A program made the translations under genes and the position numbers. Below are positions 1 through 5,317 of a stretch of DNA of 5,317 nt, one piece after another (the stretch's first letter is position 1; every line of letters starts with the position of its first letter). A model generated the notes under the pieces. The model saw only the letters and a program-made list of their open reading frames with translations. It made no database searches and had not been told where the DNA came from. Origin of the DNA: Tumulicola sp039922955. Lineage in GTDB: Bacteria > Vulcanimicrobiota > Vulcanimicrobiia > Vulcanimicrobiales > Vulcanimicrobiaceae. The stretch lies in NCBI GenBank assembly GCA_039922955.1, contig JBDTDR010000135.1:1-5317 (forward strand). Reading direction: 5' to 3'.

Positions 1-2
1 TC

Positions 3-1133
3 GATACGGTCGCCGACGTCGATCGCAACGGCACCGTCGCGCTTACGATGACGCCCAAGGAACCCGCCCCCAGCGACGATGAGGAGCTCTATCTCATCGC
101 CGACCTTCTGGATAAGCAGATCGTCGACGTCGACGGCCGCAAAGTCGTTCGCATCAACGACATCGAGGTGGCCAACGCCGGCGGGCGCCTGCGCGTCGTC
201 GCCGCCGACGTCGGCGTGGCTGGCTTGCTGCGCCGCCTCGGGCTCAAATCGTTCGGCCGGCGCTTTACACCCGGCATCTATCGGGCGGTTCCCCGCGCGA
301 TGATCGCCTGGAGTTCGGTCTCGCCGATTCGCGAGGCCAACCCGACCCAAGTGCGCCTGTCGGTCAAAGAAAGTAAGCTCGCCCGTCTGCACCCGTCGGA
401 ACTCGCCGAGATCATCAGCGACCTGTCGGCGCGCGAAGCGGCGGCGGTGGTCGGGCAGCTCGACGACGAGACGGCCGCCGATGCATTCGAGCATCTCGAC
501 GCCGAGAAGCAAAAGACGCTGATCGGCGATCTCGGCACGGAACGCGCCGCCGACATCATCGAAGAGATGGACGCGGACGACGCGGCCGATCTGCTAGCCG
601 AGCTGCCCGAAGATCAGCAATCCGAACTGCTCGCCGAGATGAACGCGTATACGGCCGATGAACTGCGCGAGCTGGTCAAATACGCCGAAGACACCGCCGG
701 CGGTTTGATGACGACCGACTACGTCTGGATCTATCCGCATCGCACCACCGAAGGCACGATTCGCAAGATTCGTGAAATCGCGCCCGCTTCCGAGTTCATC
801 TACTACCTGTACGTGCTCGACAAGCAGGACCATCTGCTCGGCACGCTTTCGCTGCGGACGCTGCTCCTGGCCCTGCCGACGGCCTTCATCGACCGGATTA
901 TGGAGACCGACATGGTGACGGTCGCGCCGGACGCGCCGGCCGTTGACGTCGCCGCGACGATCGCTCGCTACGACCTGCTGGCCGTGCCGGTGGTCGACGA
1001 CCGCGGCAAGATGCTCGGCATCGTGACCGTCGACGACGCCATCGACGCCATCATGCCGGCCGACGTTGCCAAGAAGCTGCCCCGCTTCACGGCGCGCCGT
1101 CACTCACCCGCAACCCTCATCGCCGAAGCGTAG
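3..1133 (+). CDS. PRC-barrel / MgtE_N / CBS-pair protein, probable soluble Mg2+ sensor (5' partial)
   Basis: The frame is open from the left edge to a TAG at 1131-1133, so the true start probably lies upstream. The first ATG, at 48, falls just before a PRC-barrel segment and looks internal. Counting from that Met, a PRC-barrel-like segment covers about residues 12-75 (DLLDKQIVDVDGRKVVRIND). An acidic helical MgtE_N-type region follows at about 108-212, with repeated 'LHPSELAEII' and 'MDADDAADLLAELPED' units. The MgtE linker signature AEDTAGGLMTTDY sits at 213-225. Two CBS domains follow, at about 218-278 and 284-340. In MgtE transporters the N and CBS domains bind cytosolic Mg2+ and gate the pore. 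Here the chain ends after the second CBS domain, and no transmembrane helices follow. The protein is therefore probably cytosolic and regulatory, and its partner is likely the Nramp-family protein starting 2 nt downstream. Domain assignment is strong; the sensing role is inferred. Confidence 0.9.
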   Translation, partial: DTVADVDRNGTVALTMTPKEPAPSDDEELYLIADLLDKQIVDVDGRKVVRINDIEVANAGGRLRVVAADVGVAGLLRRLGLKSFGRRFTPGIYRAVPRAMIAWSSVSPIREANPTQVRLSVKESKLARLHPSELAEIISDLSAREAAAVVGQLDDETAADAFEHLDAEKQKTLIGDLGTERAADIIEEMDADDAADLLAELPEDQQSELLAEMNAYTADELRELVKYAEDTAGGLMTTDYVWIYPHRTTEGTIRKIREIAPASEFIYYLYVLDKQDHLLGTLSLRTLLLALPTAFIDRIMETDMVTVAPDAPAVDVAATIARYDLLAVPVVDDRGKMLGIVTVDDAIDAIMPADVAKKLPRFTARRHSPATLIAEA

Positions 1134-1135
1134 AC

Positions 1136-2419
1136 GTGATCGAAGCTCGTCCGCGCCGGCGCTCGTTCGCGCGATCGCTGCTGCTGATCGGCGCCGTGCT
1201 CGGTCCGGGCTTCATCACCGCGTCGGCCGGCAACGACGTCGGCGGGATCGCGCAATACTCGCAGGCCGGGGCGCAGTTCGGCTACAGCCTCCTCTGGCTG
1301 CTCGTTCCGCTGGCCGTCGCGCTGATCGTCGTGCAAGAGATGTCGACCCGGATGGGGTGCGTCACCGGCAAAGGCTTGGCCGCGCTTTTCCGCGAGAACT
1401 TCGGCGTTCGCATTTCGTTTCTCGCCATGTTGCTGCTGTTTCTCACCAATACGCTGCTGACGGCAACCGAGTTCGCCGGCGTGGCGGCCGCCGCCGAGAT
1501 CTTCGGGATTTCGCGATACGTCGCGATTCCAGCCGCGCTCTTGCTGGTCTTCTTCTTCGTGCTGAAGTTCGACAATAAGGTCGTCGAGCGCACGTTCGTC
1601 GTGCTCTCGCTCATCTATCTGACGTACATTGCGTCGGCGGTGGCCGCTCACCCGAACTGGCATGAAGTAGCGCACGGCACGCTGGTTCCCTCAATCCATC
1701 TGCAAACCGTCGGATGGATTGCGGCCGTGGTCGGATTGATCGGCACCACCATCTCTCCGTACATGCAGTTCTTCTTGCAGTCGGCGGTCGTGGAGAAAGG
1801 CTCGCGAACGGAGAATCTGACCTTTGCAAGGATCGACGTCATCACCGGGTCGATCCTCGCCATCGTGCTGGCCGGCTTCATGATCGTCGCGAACGCGGCA
1901 ACGATCTATCTTGCGAACCAGCACGGCGCGCATATCGTCGCCACGAAAGCCTCGGATTTCGCCATCGCACTGCGCCCCTTGGCCGGGCAGTTTGCGTCCA
2001 CGATCTTCGCCTTCGGCATTCTGAACGCGGGCATCTTCACCGCGACGGTGTTGCCGCTCTCAACGTCGTACATCGTGTGCGAAGCCTTCGGGTTCGAAGC
2101 CGCGATAGATCGCAAGTTCGAGGAAGCGCCGGTGTTCTTCACGCTCTTTGCGGCAGGTTTGCTCATCGGCGCGGTCGTCGTGCTGATTCCGCACGTCCCG
2201 CTGCTTCAGATGGTGCTCTTTGCGCAGGTCTTGCAGGGCATTCTCCTGCCGGCCGAACTGGTGCTCATGCTGATCGTCATCAACCGCAAGCACATCATGG
2301 GAGAGCACACCAACACGCCGGTCGGGAACGCGATCGCGTGGACGACCGCGGTCGTCGTCGGCGGCTTGTCGGTCATCTACGTCGCCGGGCAGTTCTTTCC
2401 GAAGCTGCTAGGCGGCTGA
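1136..2419 (+). CDS. Nramp-family divalent metal transporter, NRMT-like (probable Mg2+ transporter)
   Basis: A 427-residue membrane protein of the Nramp (SLC11) family, with about 11 predicted helices: roughly 13-37, 48-68, 92-120, 126-146, 152-170, 192-219, 236-260, 283-306, 333-352, 358-383 and 397-420. The GTG start lies 2 nt after the previous stop and has no clear Shine-Dalgarno sequence, which suggests translational coupling. The start fits the family: a short basic N-terminus leads straight into helix 1, GAVLGPGFITASAGNDVGG. In classical Nramps the helix-1 metal site reads DPGN. Here the aligned residues are D34-V-G-G37, keeping Asp but losing Pro and Asn. Helix 6 normally carries a metal-ligating Met before Pro (GATxMPH). 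Here it is G203-TTIS-P208, with Ser in place of Met. Loss of that Met and an altered helix 1 are expected for Nramp-related Mg2+ transporters (NRMTs) rather than MntH. The MgtE-type sensor gene upstream supports Mg2+. Family is near certain; substrate is inferred. Confidence 0.93.
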   Translation: MIEARPRRRSFARSLLLIGAVLGPGFITASAGNDVGGIAQYSQAGAQFGYSLLWLLVPLAVALIVVQEMSTRMGCVTGKGLAALFRENFGVRISFLAMLLLFLTNTLLTATEFAGVAAAAEIFGISRYVAIPAALLLVFFFVLKFDNKVVERTFVVLSLIYLTYIASAVAAHPNWHEVAHGTLVPSIHLQTVGWIAAVVGLIGTTISPYMQFFLQSAVVEKGSRTENLTFARIDVITGSILAIVLAGFMIVANAATIYLANQHGAHIVATKASDFAIALRPLAGQFASTIFAFGILNAGIFTATVLPLSTSYIVCEAFGFEAAIDRKFEEAPVFFTLFAAGLLIGAVVVLIPHVPLLQMVLFAQVLQGILLPAELVLMLIVINRKHIMGEHTNTPVGNAIAWTTAVVVGGLSVIYVAGQFFPKLLGG

Positions 2420-2449
2420 GCGTCGCGCAAGGCCCAATCGCACAATCGC

Positions 2450-2490
2450 GGCGGCCGAAGGCTCGTCGAGTATCGATGCGTTCGGCCGCC
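2450..2490 (+). terminator. Terminator-like hairpin after the transporter gene
   Basis: GGCGGCCGAA (2450-2459) pairs perfectly with TTCGGCCGCC (2481-2490), giving a 10-bp GC-rich stem around a 21-nt loop. It begins 31 nt after the transporter stop codon. No T-tract follows on the + strand, so it is not a canonical intrinsic terminator. It could be a termination or mRNA-stabilising hairpin, or a chance palindrome. Confidence 0.35.
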
Positions 2491-2612
2491 AACGCCTCTT
2501 GAATCACCGCCGCGAACGCTTCTCAGCCGTACGTTGAGGCTCGAGGAAGCCCGGGAATTAACGTGGACGAGACGCTTACCATCGTCACGAATACTCGACG
2601 CAAAGAGCATTA

Positions 2613-2634
2613 GGCGACGACCCCAGTCGTGGCC
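2613..2634. terminator. Small hairpin in the convergent intergenic region
   Basis: ACGAC (2617-2621) pairs with GTCGT (2626-2630) around a CCCA loop. After one G-G mismatch, a further GGC/GCC pairing (2613-2615 with 2632-2634) extends the stem. It lies about 80 nt beyond the stop of the - strand frame. No U-tract follows on either strand, so a terminator role is only a possibility suggested by its position between converging genes. Confidence 0.2.
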
Positions 2635-2652
2635 CCTCCCGAAGGCTGCGTT

Positions 2653-2666
2653 TGTAAACGTTAAAA
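2653..2666. promoter_or_regulatory. Operator-like imperfect palindrome, LacI-family style
   Basis: TGTAAACGTTAAAA matches a 14-bp palindrome centred on CG (TGTAAACGTTTACA) at 12 positions. LacI/GalR-family operators typically have this form. An overlapping small palindrome, CGTTT-GT-AAACG, occupies 2649-2660. The site is not upstream of any recognised gene: both flanking genes end towards it. Chance similarity in an AT-rich patch is therefore quite possible. Confidence 0.15.
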
Positions 2667-2713
2667 ACGTATCCCTCGCTGGTTAACGCCACGATTCTGG
2701 GAGCCGACTCCGG

Positions 2714-3259
2714 CTAAAAATTCATGAAGATAAAGTGGCGCCGAAGGTAGACTATCAACGTCTCGTCCACAGCGTAGACATGATCATTTCGCCCTCTGCG
2801 GATCGAAAAGACCTGCGAAGAGGAGCAGTCATCTTGAACCGTTCTCGCCGTAATCACACGCCGACCTTCAAAGCGAAGGTGGCCCAGGCCCATAGGGACG
2901 GTTAGAGGTAGGCCTAAGATTCCCAGCGGCGACGGACCATCATTCACGGCCTGTTGGACGCCTTTGGGCCCATACAAATAGATCTCAAGAGCCGGAAACG
3001 CGCTGTGCGTACCGGAAACATCCACCCCGCCATCGTGGTTTTGCGTTACATCGAAGTCGCCCCTTATACGAAAACCAAAGGCGTCACCTGCAGCATTGCA
3101 ATTGCCGCTGGATGCGTCAACGTGGGCGTGCGCGGTGTTGCCTGTAACCGTTACCCGAGAGTCGAACTTGTGCCCAACGCCAGCGGAGGATCCGTCTGCA
3201 ACATGGGATTCTCCAACCATGATGTTCCCGTTTTGGCCTTCGTAACGCAACCTTGGCAA
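2714..3259 (-). CDS. Hypothetical protein, lower-GC frame, possibly a 5'-truncated remnant
   Basis: The frame gives 181 residues from a TTG at 3259 and ends in TAG. I do not recognise a function. The most family-like stretch is GTHSAFPALEIYLYG at residues 83-97, after GDFDVTQNHDGGVDV. From memory this resembles the G-S-H-D-G-F-P-x-Y-E-I-Y core of DUF3238-like uncharacterised domains, a weak link that needs a profile search. There are two cysteines (54 and 145), no signal peptide and no membrane helix. The start is unconvincing. The TTG has GAGGGA directly against it with no spacing, a second TTG lies three codons later, and the first in-frame ATG is residue 14. Upstream, the frame stays open back to the decarboxylase stop codon. 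GC in three 60-nt blocks counted here is about 52-53%, against about 70-78% in blocks of the neighbouring genes, which suggests foreign origin. It could be a real gene co-transcribed with the decarboxylase, or a fragment. Confidence 0.5.
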   Translation of the reverse strand: MPRLRYEGQNGNIMVGESHVADGSSAGVGHKFDSRVTVTGNTAHAHVDASSGNCNAAGDAFGFRIRGDFDVTQNHDGGVDVSGTHSAFPALEIYLYGPKGVQQAVNDGPSPLGILGLPLTVPMGLGHLRFEGRRVITARTVQDDCSSSQVFSIRRGRNDHVYAVDETLIVYLRRHFIFMNF

Positions 3260-3289
3260 TCCCTCATTTGCGAATCTTTGTAGCGCCGG

Positions 3290-4708
3290 CTACTCCTGCG
3301 CAAGCTTTTGGGCTTCGCGGCGCAGGACGCTCCAGGCGTGCTCGACGTCGGTGCGTTGCGTGCGCAGGTTGCCGATCGCTAATCGCAACGCGTACGTCCC
3401 GTCGATTTTAGTATGCGAGATAAAAAGTTCGCCGGTTGCGTTTACCGCGTGCAGGAGTTTTTGGTTGAGTGCTTCGAGCGACGCGTCGTTGCCGCGGCGG
3501 TAGCGGAAGCACACGACCGAGAGCGGATGCGGCGCGAGGATTTCCCAGTGGGGATCGGCGCGAACCCACGAAGCGAAGAGCTGCGCGAGTTCGATGTGGC
3601 CGCGCAGCTTCGCGCGGATGCCCTCGGCGCCGAGGTGGCGCAGCACGAACCAGAGTTTGAGCGCGCGGAAGCGGCGCCCGAGTTGCAGACCGTAGTCCAT
3701 GTAGTTAACGGCGCCGCGTTCGGGCGTCGTCAGGTATTCGGGAACCAGGCTGAAAGCGCGACGCACGATCGACTCGTCTTTGAGGAACAGTACGGATAGA
3801 TCCATCGGCACGAACATCCACTTGTGGGGATTGACGACCAGCGAATCGGCTCGCTCGATGCCGCCGAGCAATCCGCGAAACTCGGGCACCATGGCCGCCA
3901 TGCCGGCGTACGCCGCATCGACGTGCAGCCATACGCGATGCCGAGCGGTAACTTCCGCGATCGCGGGGACGGGGTCCACCGACGTGGTCGACGTCGTGCC
4001 GACGGTAGCGACCACCGCGAGCGGACGCAGACCGGCCGCAACATCCCGCTCGATGTATTCTTCTAGCGCATCGGGGCGCATGCGGAATGCCGCGTCGCAC
4101 GGAACGACTACGACGTTTTCTTGGCCAACGCCGAGCGCGATCGCCGCCTTCTCGATGTGCGAGTGCGTGTGCTCGGTAACGTAGATGCGCAGGCGCGGAA
4201 GGTCGCGGCCGGTCATCCCGTGCCGGCGGATCCCGAGGTCGAGCGCTTCGCGCGCCGCTGCCAGAGCGGTGAAGCCCGCAATCGAGGCCGTGTCGTAAAT
4301 GATCCCCATCCACGAATCGGGCAACCCGAGCAGTTGGCCGAGCCAGCGCATTGTCACCTCTTCGAGTTCGGTGGCCGCCGGCGACGTGCGCCACAGCATG
4401 GCTTTAACGTCGAGCGCGGCCGCGAGCGCTTCGGCCGCGATGGCGGCCGGCGCTGCACTCGTCGCGAAGTACGCAAAGAACCGCGGATGGTTCCAGTGCG
4501 TCGTCCCGGGGACGATGATGCGCTCGAAATCGTCGAAGATCCGATTGAACGGCTCGCCGTCTTCGGGGGCCAGCGCGGGGAGCTGTCGGGCGACGTCGCC
4601 GGGTCGAACGTCCGGCATCACCCGGTAGTTCTCGGGGTGCTCGAAATACTGCGCGATCCACCGTCCGACCCGCGCAAAGTCTTCTTGAAAATCCCCCTTC
4701 TCATTCAC
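3290..4708 (-). CDS. Group II PLP-dependent L-amino acid decarboxylase (aromatic amino acid decarboxylase-like)
   Basis: A complete 472-residue enzyme of the Pyridoxal_deC (DDC/TDC) family, normal in length. It removes the carboxyl group of an L-amino acid to give an amine, using pyridoxal phosphate in the cytosol. The PLP lysine is K296 in NPHKW. D264 in HVDAAYAG should contact the pyridine nitrogen, H182 in THSHIEKA should stack on the ring, and T235 lies in ATVGTTS. Y325 in PEYLTT aligns with the mobile-loop Tyr332 of animal DOPA decarboxylase. K296, D264 and Y325 all sit at a constant offset of 7 from the animal numbering. That Tyr is Phe in plant aldehyde synthases, so this should be a true decarboxylase. 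The N-terminal WNHPRFFAYF (72-81) and LWRTSPAATELEE (105-117) are family hallmarks. The substrate-pocket segment (about 99-106) differs from DDC, so the amino acid used cannot be named. The start is GTG with no clear Shine-Dalgarno sequence; no better upstream start exists. It is divergent from the aldo/keto reductase. Confidence 0.93.
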   Translation of the reverse strand: MNEKGDFQEDFARVGRWIAQYFEHPENYRVMPDVRPGDVARQLPALAPEDGEPFNRIFDDFERIIVPGTTHWNHPRFFAYFATSAAPAAIAAEALAAALDVKAMLWRTSPAATELEEVTMRWLGQLLGLPDSWMGIIYDTASIAGFTALAAAREALDLGIRRHGMTGRDLPRLRIYVTEHTHSHIEKAAIALGVGQENVVVVPCDAAFRMRPDALEEYIERDVAAGLRPLAVVATVGTTSTTSVDPVPAIAEVTARHRVWLHVDAAYAGMAAMVPEFRGLLGGIERADSLVVNPHKWMFVPMDLSVLFLKDESIVRRAFSLVPEYLTTPERGAVNYMDYGLQLGRRFRALKLWFVLRHLGAEGIRAKLRGHIELAQLFASWVRADPHWEILAPHPLSVVCFRYRRGNDASLEALNQKLLHAVNATGELFISHTKIDGTYALRLAIGNLRTQRTDVEHAWSVLRREAQKLAQE

Positions 4709-4785
4709 GATATGAAGAGTTAGCGGGCGGTGCGGAGAACGCCCCCCACGACCATGTGCACTCCAACTCGTAGGAAGTTTTGCCG
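4709..4785. promoter_or_regulatory. Divergent promoter region between the decarboxylase and the aldo/keto reductase
   Basis: These 77 bp must hold, or lie next to, the start signals of both divergent genes. I see no convincing -35/-10 pair for either. A short potential stem, GGGCG (4725-4729) with CGCCC (4740-4744), and the palindrome GTGCAC (4756-4761) are present, but both are weak. Their closeness would allow joint control by one regulator. Confidence 0.4.
4772..4777 (+). promoter_or_regulatory. Ribosome binding site of the aldo/keto reductase
   Basis: AGGAAG lies 8 nt before the ATG at 4786. This is the only clear Shine-Dalgarno sequence placed before a start codon in the window, and it fixes the reductase start. 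Confidence 0.75.
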
Positions 4786-5317
4786 ATGAAATACCGCACG
4801 TACCCGAAAACCGACGTCACCGTGAGCGAGGTCGGGTTCGGCCTGTGGACGACGGCGACGAACTGGTGGGGCGAGAAGAGCGACGACGACGCCGTGGTTA
4901 TGCTGCGCGAAGCCGCCGATCTCGGCATCACGCTCTACGATGCCGCCGACACCTACGGCAATGGTCGCAGCGAGGAGCAGCTCGCAAAAGCGTTTGGCGG
5001 CCGGCGCGAAAAGGTCGTCTACGCAACCAAGTTCGGCTACGATTTCTATTCGCCGCAGGACGCCGAGAAACGCCGCGGGCAGTTCGAGCTGCCGCACGAT
5101 TTCTCGCCCGCATTCGTCCGCAAAGCGCTCGAGGAATCGCTGCGCCGTTTGCAGACCGAGTACCTCGACATCTATCAAATGCACAACGCGCGCATGGGGC
5201 AAGTCGAAGACGACGCGCTCTGGGAGCTGCTGGAATCGTTCAAGCGCGAAGGTAAAGTTCGGATGTACGGCGTGGCGCTCGGCCCGGCAATCGGTTGGCT
5301 GTACGAGGGCGTCGATG
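4786..5317 (+). CDS. Aldo/keto reductase (3' partial)
   Basis: The frame begins at ATG 4786 and runs without a stop off the right edge, giving 177 residues, roughly the first half of a typical AKR of about 310-350 residues. The family reduces aldehydes or ketones with NADPH in a cytosolic (beta/alpha)8 barrel. All four catalytic tetrad residues are visible: D52 and Y57 in LYDAADTYGNGRSEEQLAKAF (the D-x4-Y spacing is correct), K82 in YATKFGY and H133 in DIYQMHN. The N-terminus, VSEVGFGLWTTATNWWGE, is the usual first strand and active-site loop. LRRLQTEYLDIYQMH and FKREGKVRMYGVAL are standard family segments. This pattern is closest to the YajO/IolS/general-stress type AKRs rather than the classical AKR1 group, but the substrate cannot be read. 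It is divergent from the decarboxylase; a shared pathway is possible but not shown. Confidence 0.92.
   Translation, partial: MKYRTYPKTDVTVSEVGFGLWTTATNWWGEKSDDDAVVMLREAADLGITLYDAADTYGNGRSEEQLAKAFGGRREKVVYATKFGYDFYSPQDAEKRRGQFELPHDFSPAFVRKALEESLRRLQTEYLDIYQMHNARMGQVEDDALWELLESFKREGKVRMYGVALGPAIGWLYEGVD

Larger units (their letters stand above)
2420..2713. other. Convergent intergenic region with inverted repeats, no convincing gene
   Basis: This stretch of about 294 bp separates the end of the transporter (+) from the end of the lower-GC frame (-). I see no frame with a believable protein, no tRNA and no transposase remnant. It holds a 10-bp stem at 2450-2490, a second hairpin at 2613-2634, an AT-rich operator-like palindrome near 2653-2666, and a perfect 10-bp inverted pair (CGTCGAGTAT at 2464-2473 and its complement at 2591-2600). 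One arm of a 12-bp inverted pair also lies here, at 2563-2574. Two tandem copies of CAATCGC occur at 2435-2449. Since both flanking genes end here, transcription termination is the most natural role. Confidence 0.6.
2563..2770. repeat. Perfect 12-bp inverted repeat pair (2563-2574 and 2759-2770)
   Basis: GTGGACGAGACG at 2563-2574 is the exact reverse complement of 2759-2770, with 184 nt between the arms. The right arm lies inside the - strand open frame, where it encodes Val-Asp-Glu-Thr at residues 164-167, followed by Leu. The left arm, read on the + strand, also gives Val-Asp-Glu-Thr-Leu in an open stretch running from 2503 to a TAG at 2611-2613. The pair could be a relic of an inverted duplication or a coincidence. 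No transposon-end structure or target-site duplication was recognised. Confidence 0.45.

Noticed and set aside
1136..2419. Naming the transporter mntH
   Set aside because: The helix-1 DPGN and helix-6 Met that define classical Mn2+/Fe2+ Nramps are not present, so the symbol would imply the wrong substrate.
2377..2610. 77-codon open frame on the - strand across the end of the transporter and the intergenic region
   Set aside because: It overlaps the transporter's 3' end antisense, has a biased Arg/Ser-rich composition, and lacks a Shine-Dalgarno sequence or recognisable motif.
2640..2710. GTTAAC/GTTAAAA motifs as a possible integron attC site beside the orphan gene
   Set aside because: Neither copy fits the GTTRRRY core, and no matching RYYYAAC arm with the expected paired L and R boxes was found.
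2700..2715. AGCCG-ACTC-CGGCT hairpin at the end of the orphan frame as an intrinsic terminator
   Set aside because: The stem is only 5 bp, and the T-run on the - strand comes before it rather than after, so it does not have terminator geometry.
2954..3283. 109-codon open frame on the + strand opposite the orphan - strand frame
   Set aside because: The - strand reading has the family-like motif GTHSAFPALEIYLYG and a more protein-like composition. The + strand reading looks like its shadow.
4685..4716. TTGAAA followed by TATGAA as a promoter for the aldo/keto reductase
   Set aside because: The spacer is 20 nt, the -10 match is poor, and the site would overlap the start of the decarboxylase gene. 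This is not enough to call a promoter.

Overview
The window is GC-rich bacterial DNA, apart from one lower-GC stretch in the middle. I cannot place the organism from 5.3 kb. The gene content is chromosomal: metal transport, a PLP-dependent decarboxylase and an aldo/keto reductase. The combination of PRC-barrel, MgtE_N and CBS domains next to an Nramp-family transporter is one I associate from memory with GC-rich, soil-type lineages such as Actinobacteria-like or deep-branching Terrabacteria groups. No phage, IS, tRNA, rRNA or CRISPR signal was found.

Left part (1-2419, + strand): a two-gene metal-transport unit. The first gene enters from outside the window and encodes a soluble protein with a PRC-barrel, an acidic MgtE_N-type helical domain and a CBS pair, but no membrane pore. 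Its stop codon is followed after 2 nt by the GTG start of an 11-helix Nramp-family transporter. The two metal-binding helices of that transporter lack the classical Nramp signature (DPGN is replaced by DVGG, and the helix-6 Met by Ser). This fits the Nramp-related magnesium transporter (NRMT) branch better than an MntH-type Mn2+/Fe2+ importer. The likely reading is that the soluble protein senses cytosolic Mg2+ and controls, or is co-expressed with, the Nramp-like channel or carrier.

Middle (2420-3289): a convergent intergenic stretch of about 300 bp with several inverted repeats and no clear gene. It is followed on the - strand by a lower-GC open frame of about 180 codons that has a conserved-looking motif but no convincing start. 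It lies immediately downstream of the decarboxylase, in the same frame, and may be a transferred or 5'-truncated gene remnant.

Right part (3290-5317): a complete group II PLP-dependent amino acid decarboxylase on the - strand with its catalytic residues intact. It is divergent across 77 bp from an aldo/keto reductase on the + strand, which has a good ribosome binding site and all four catalytic residues but runs off the right edge.

The item most worth following is the pairing of a stand-alone MgtE-type Mg2+-sensing module with an NRMT-like Nramp transporter. The orphan lower-GC frame and the inverted repeats beside it come second.
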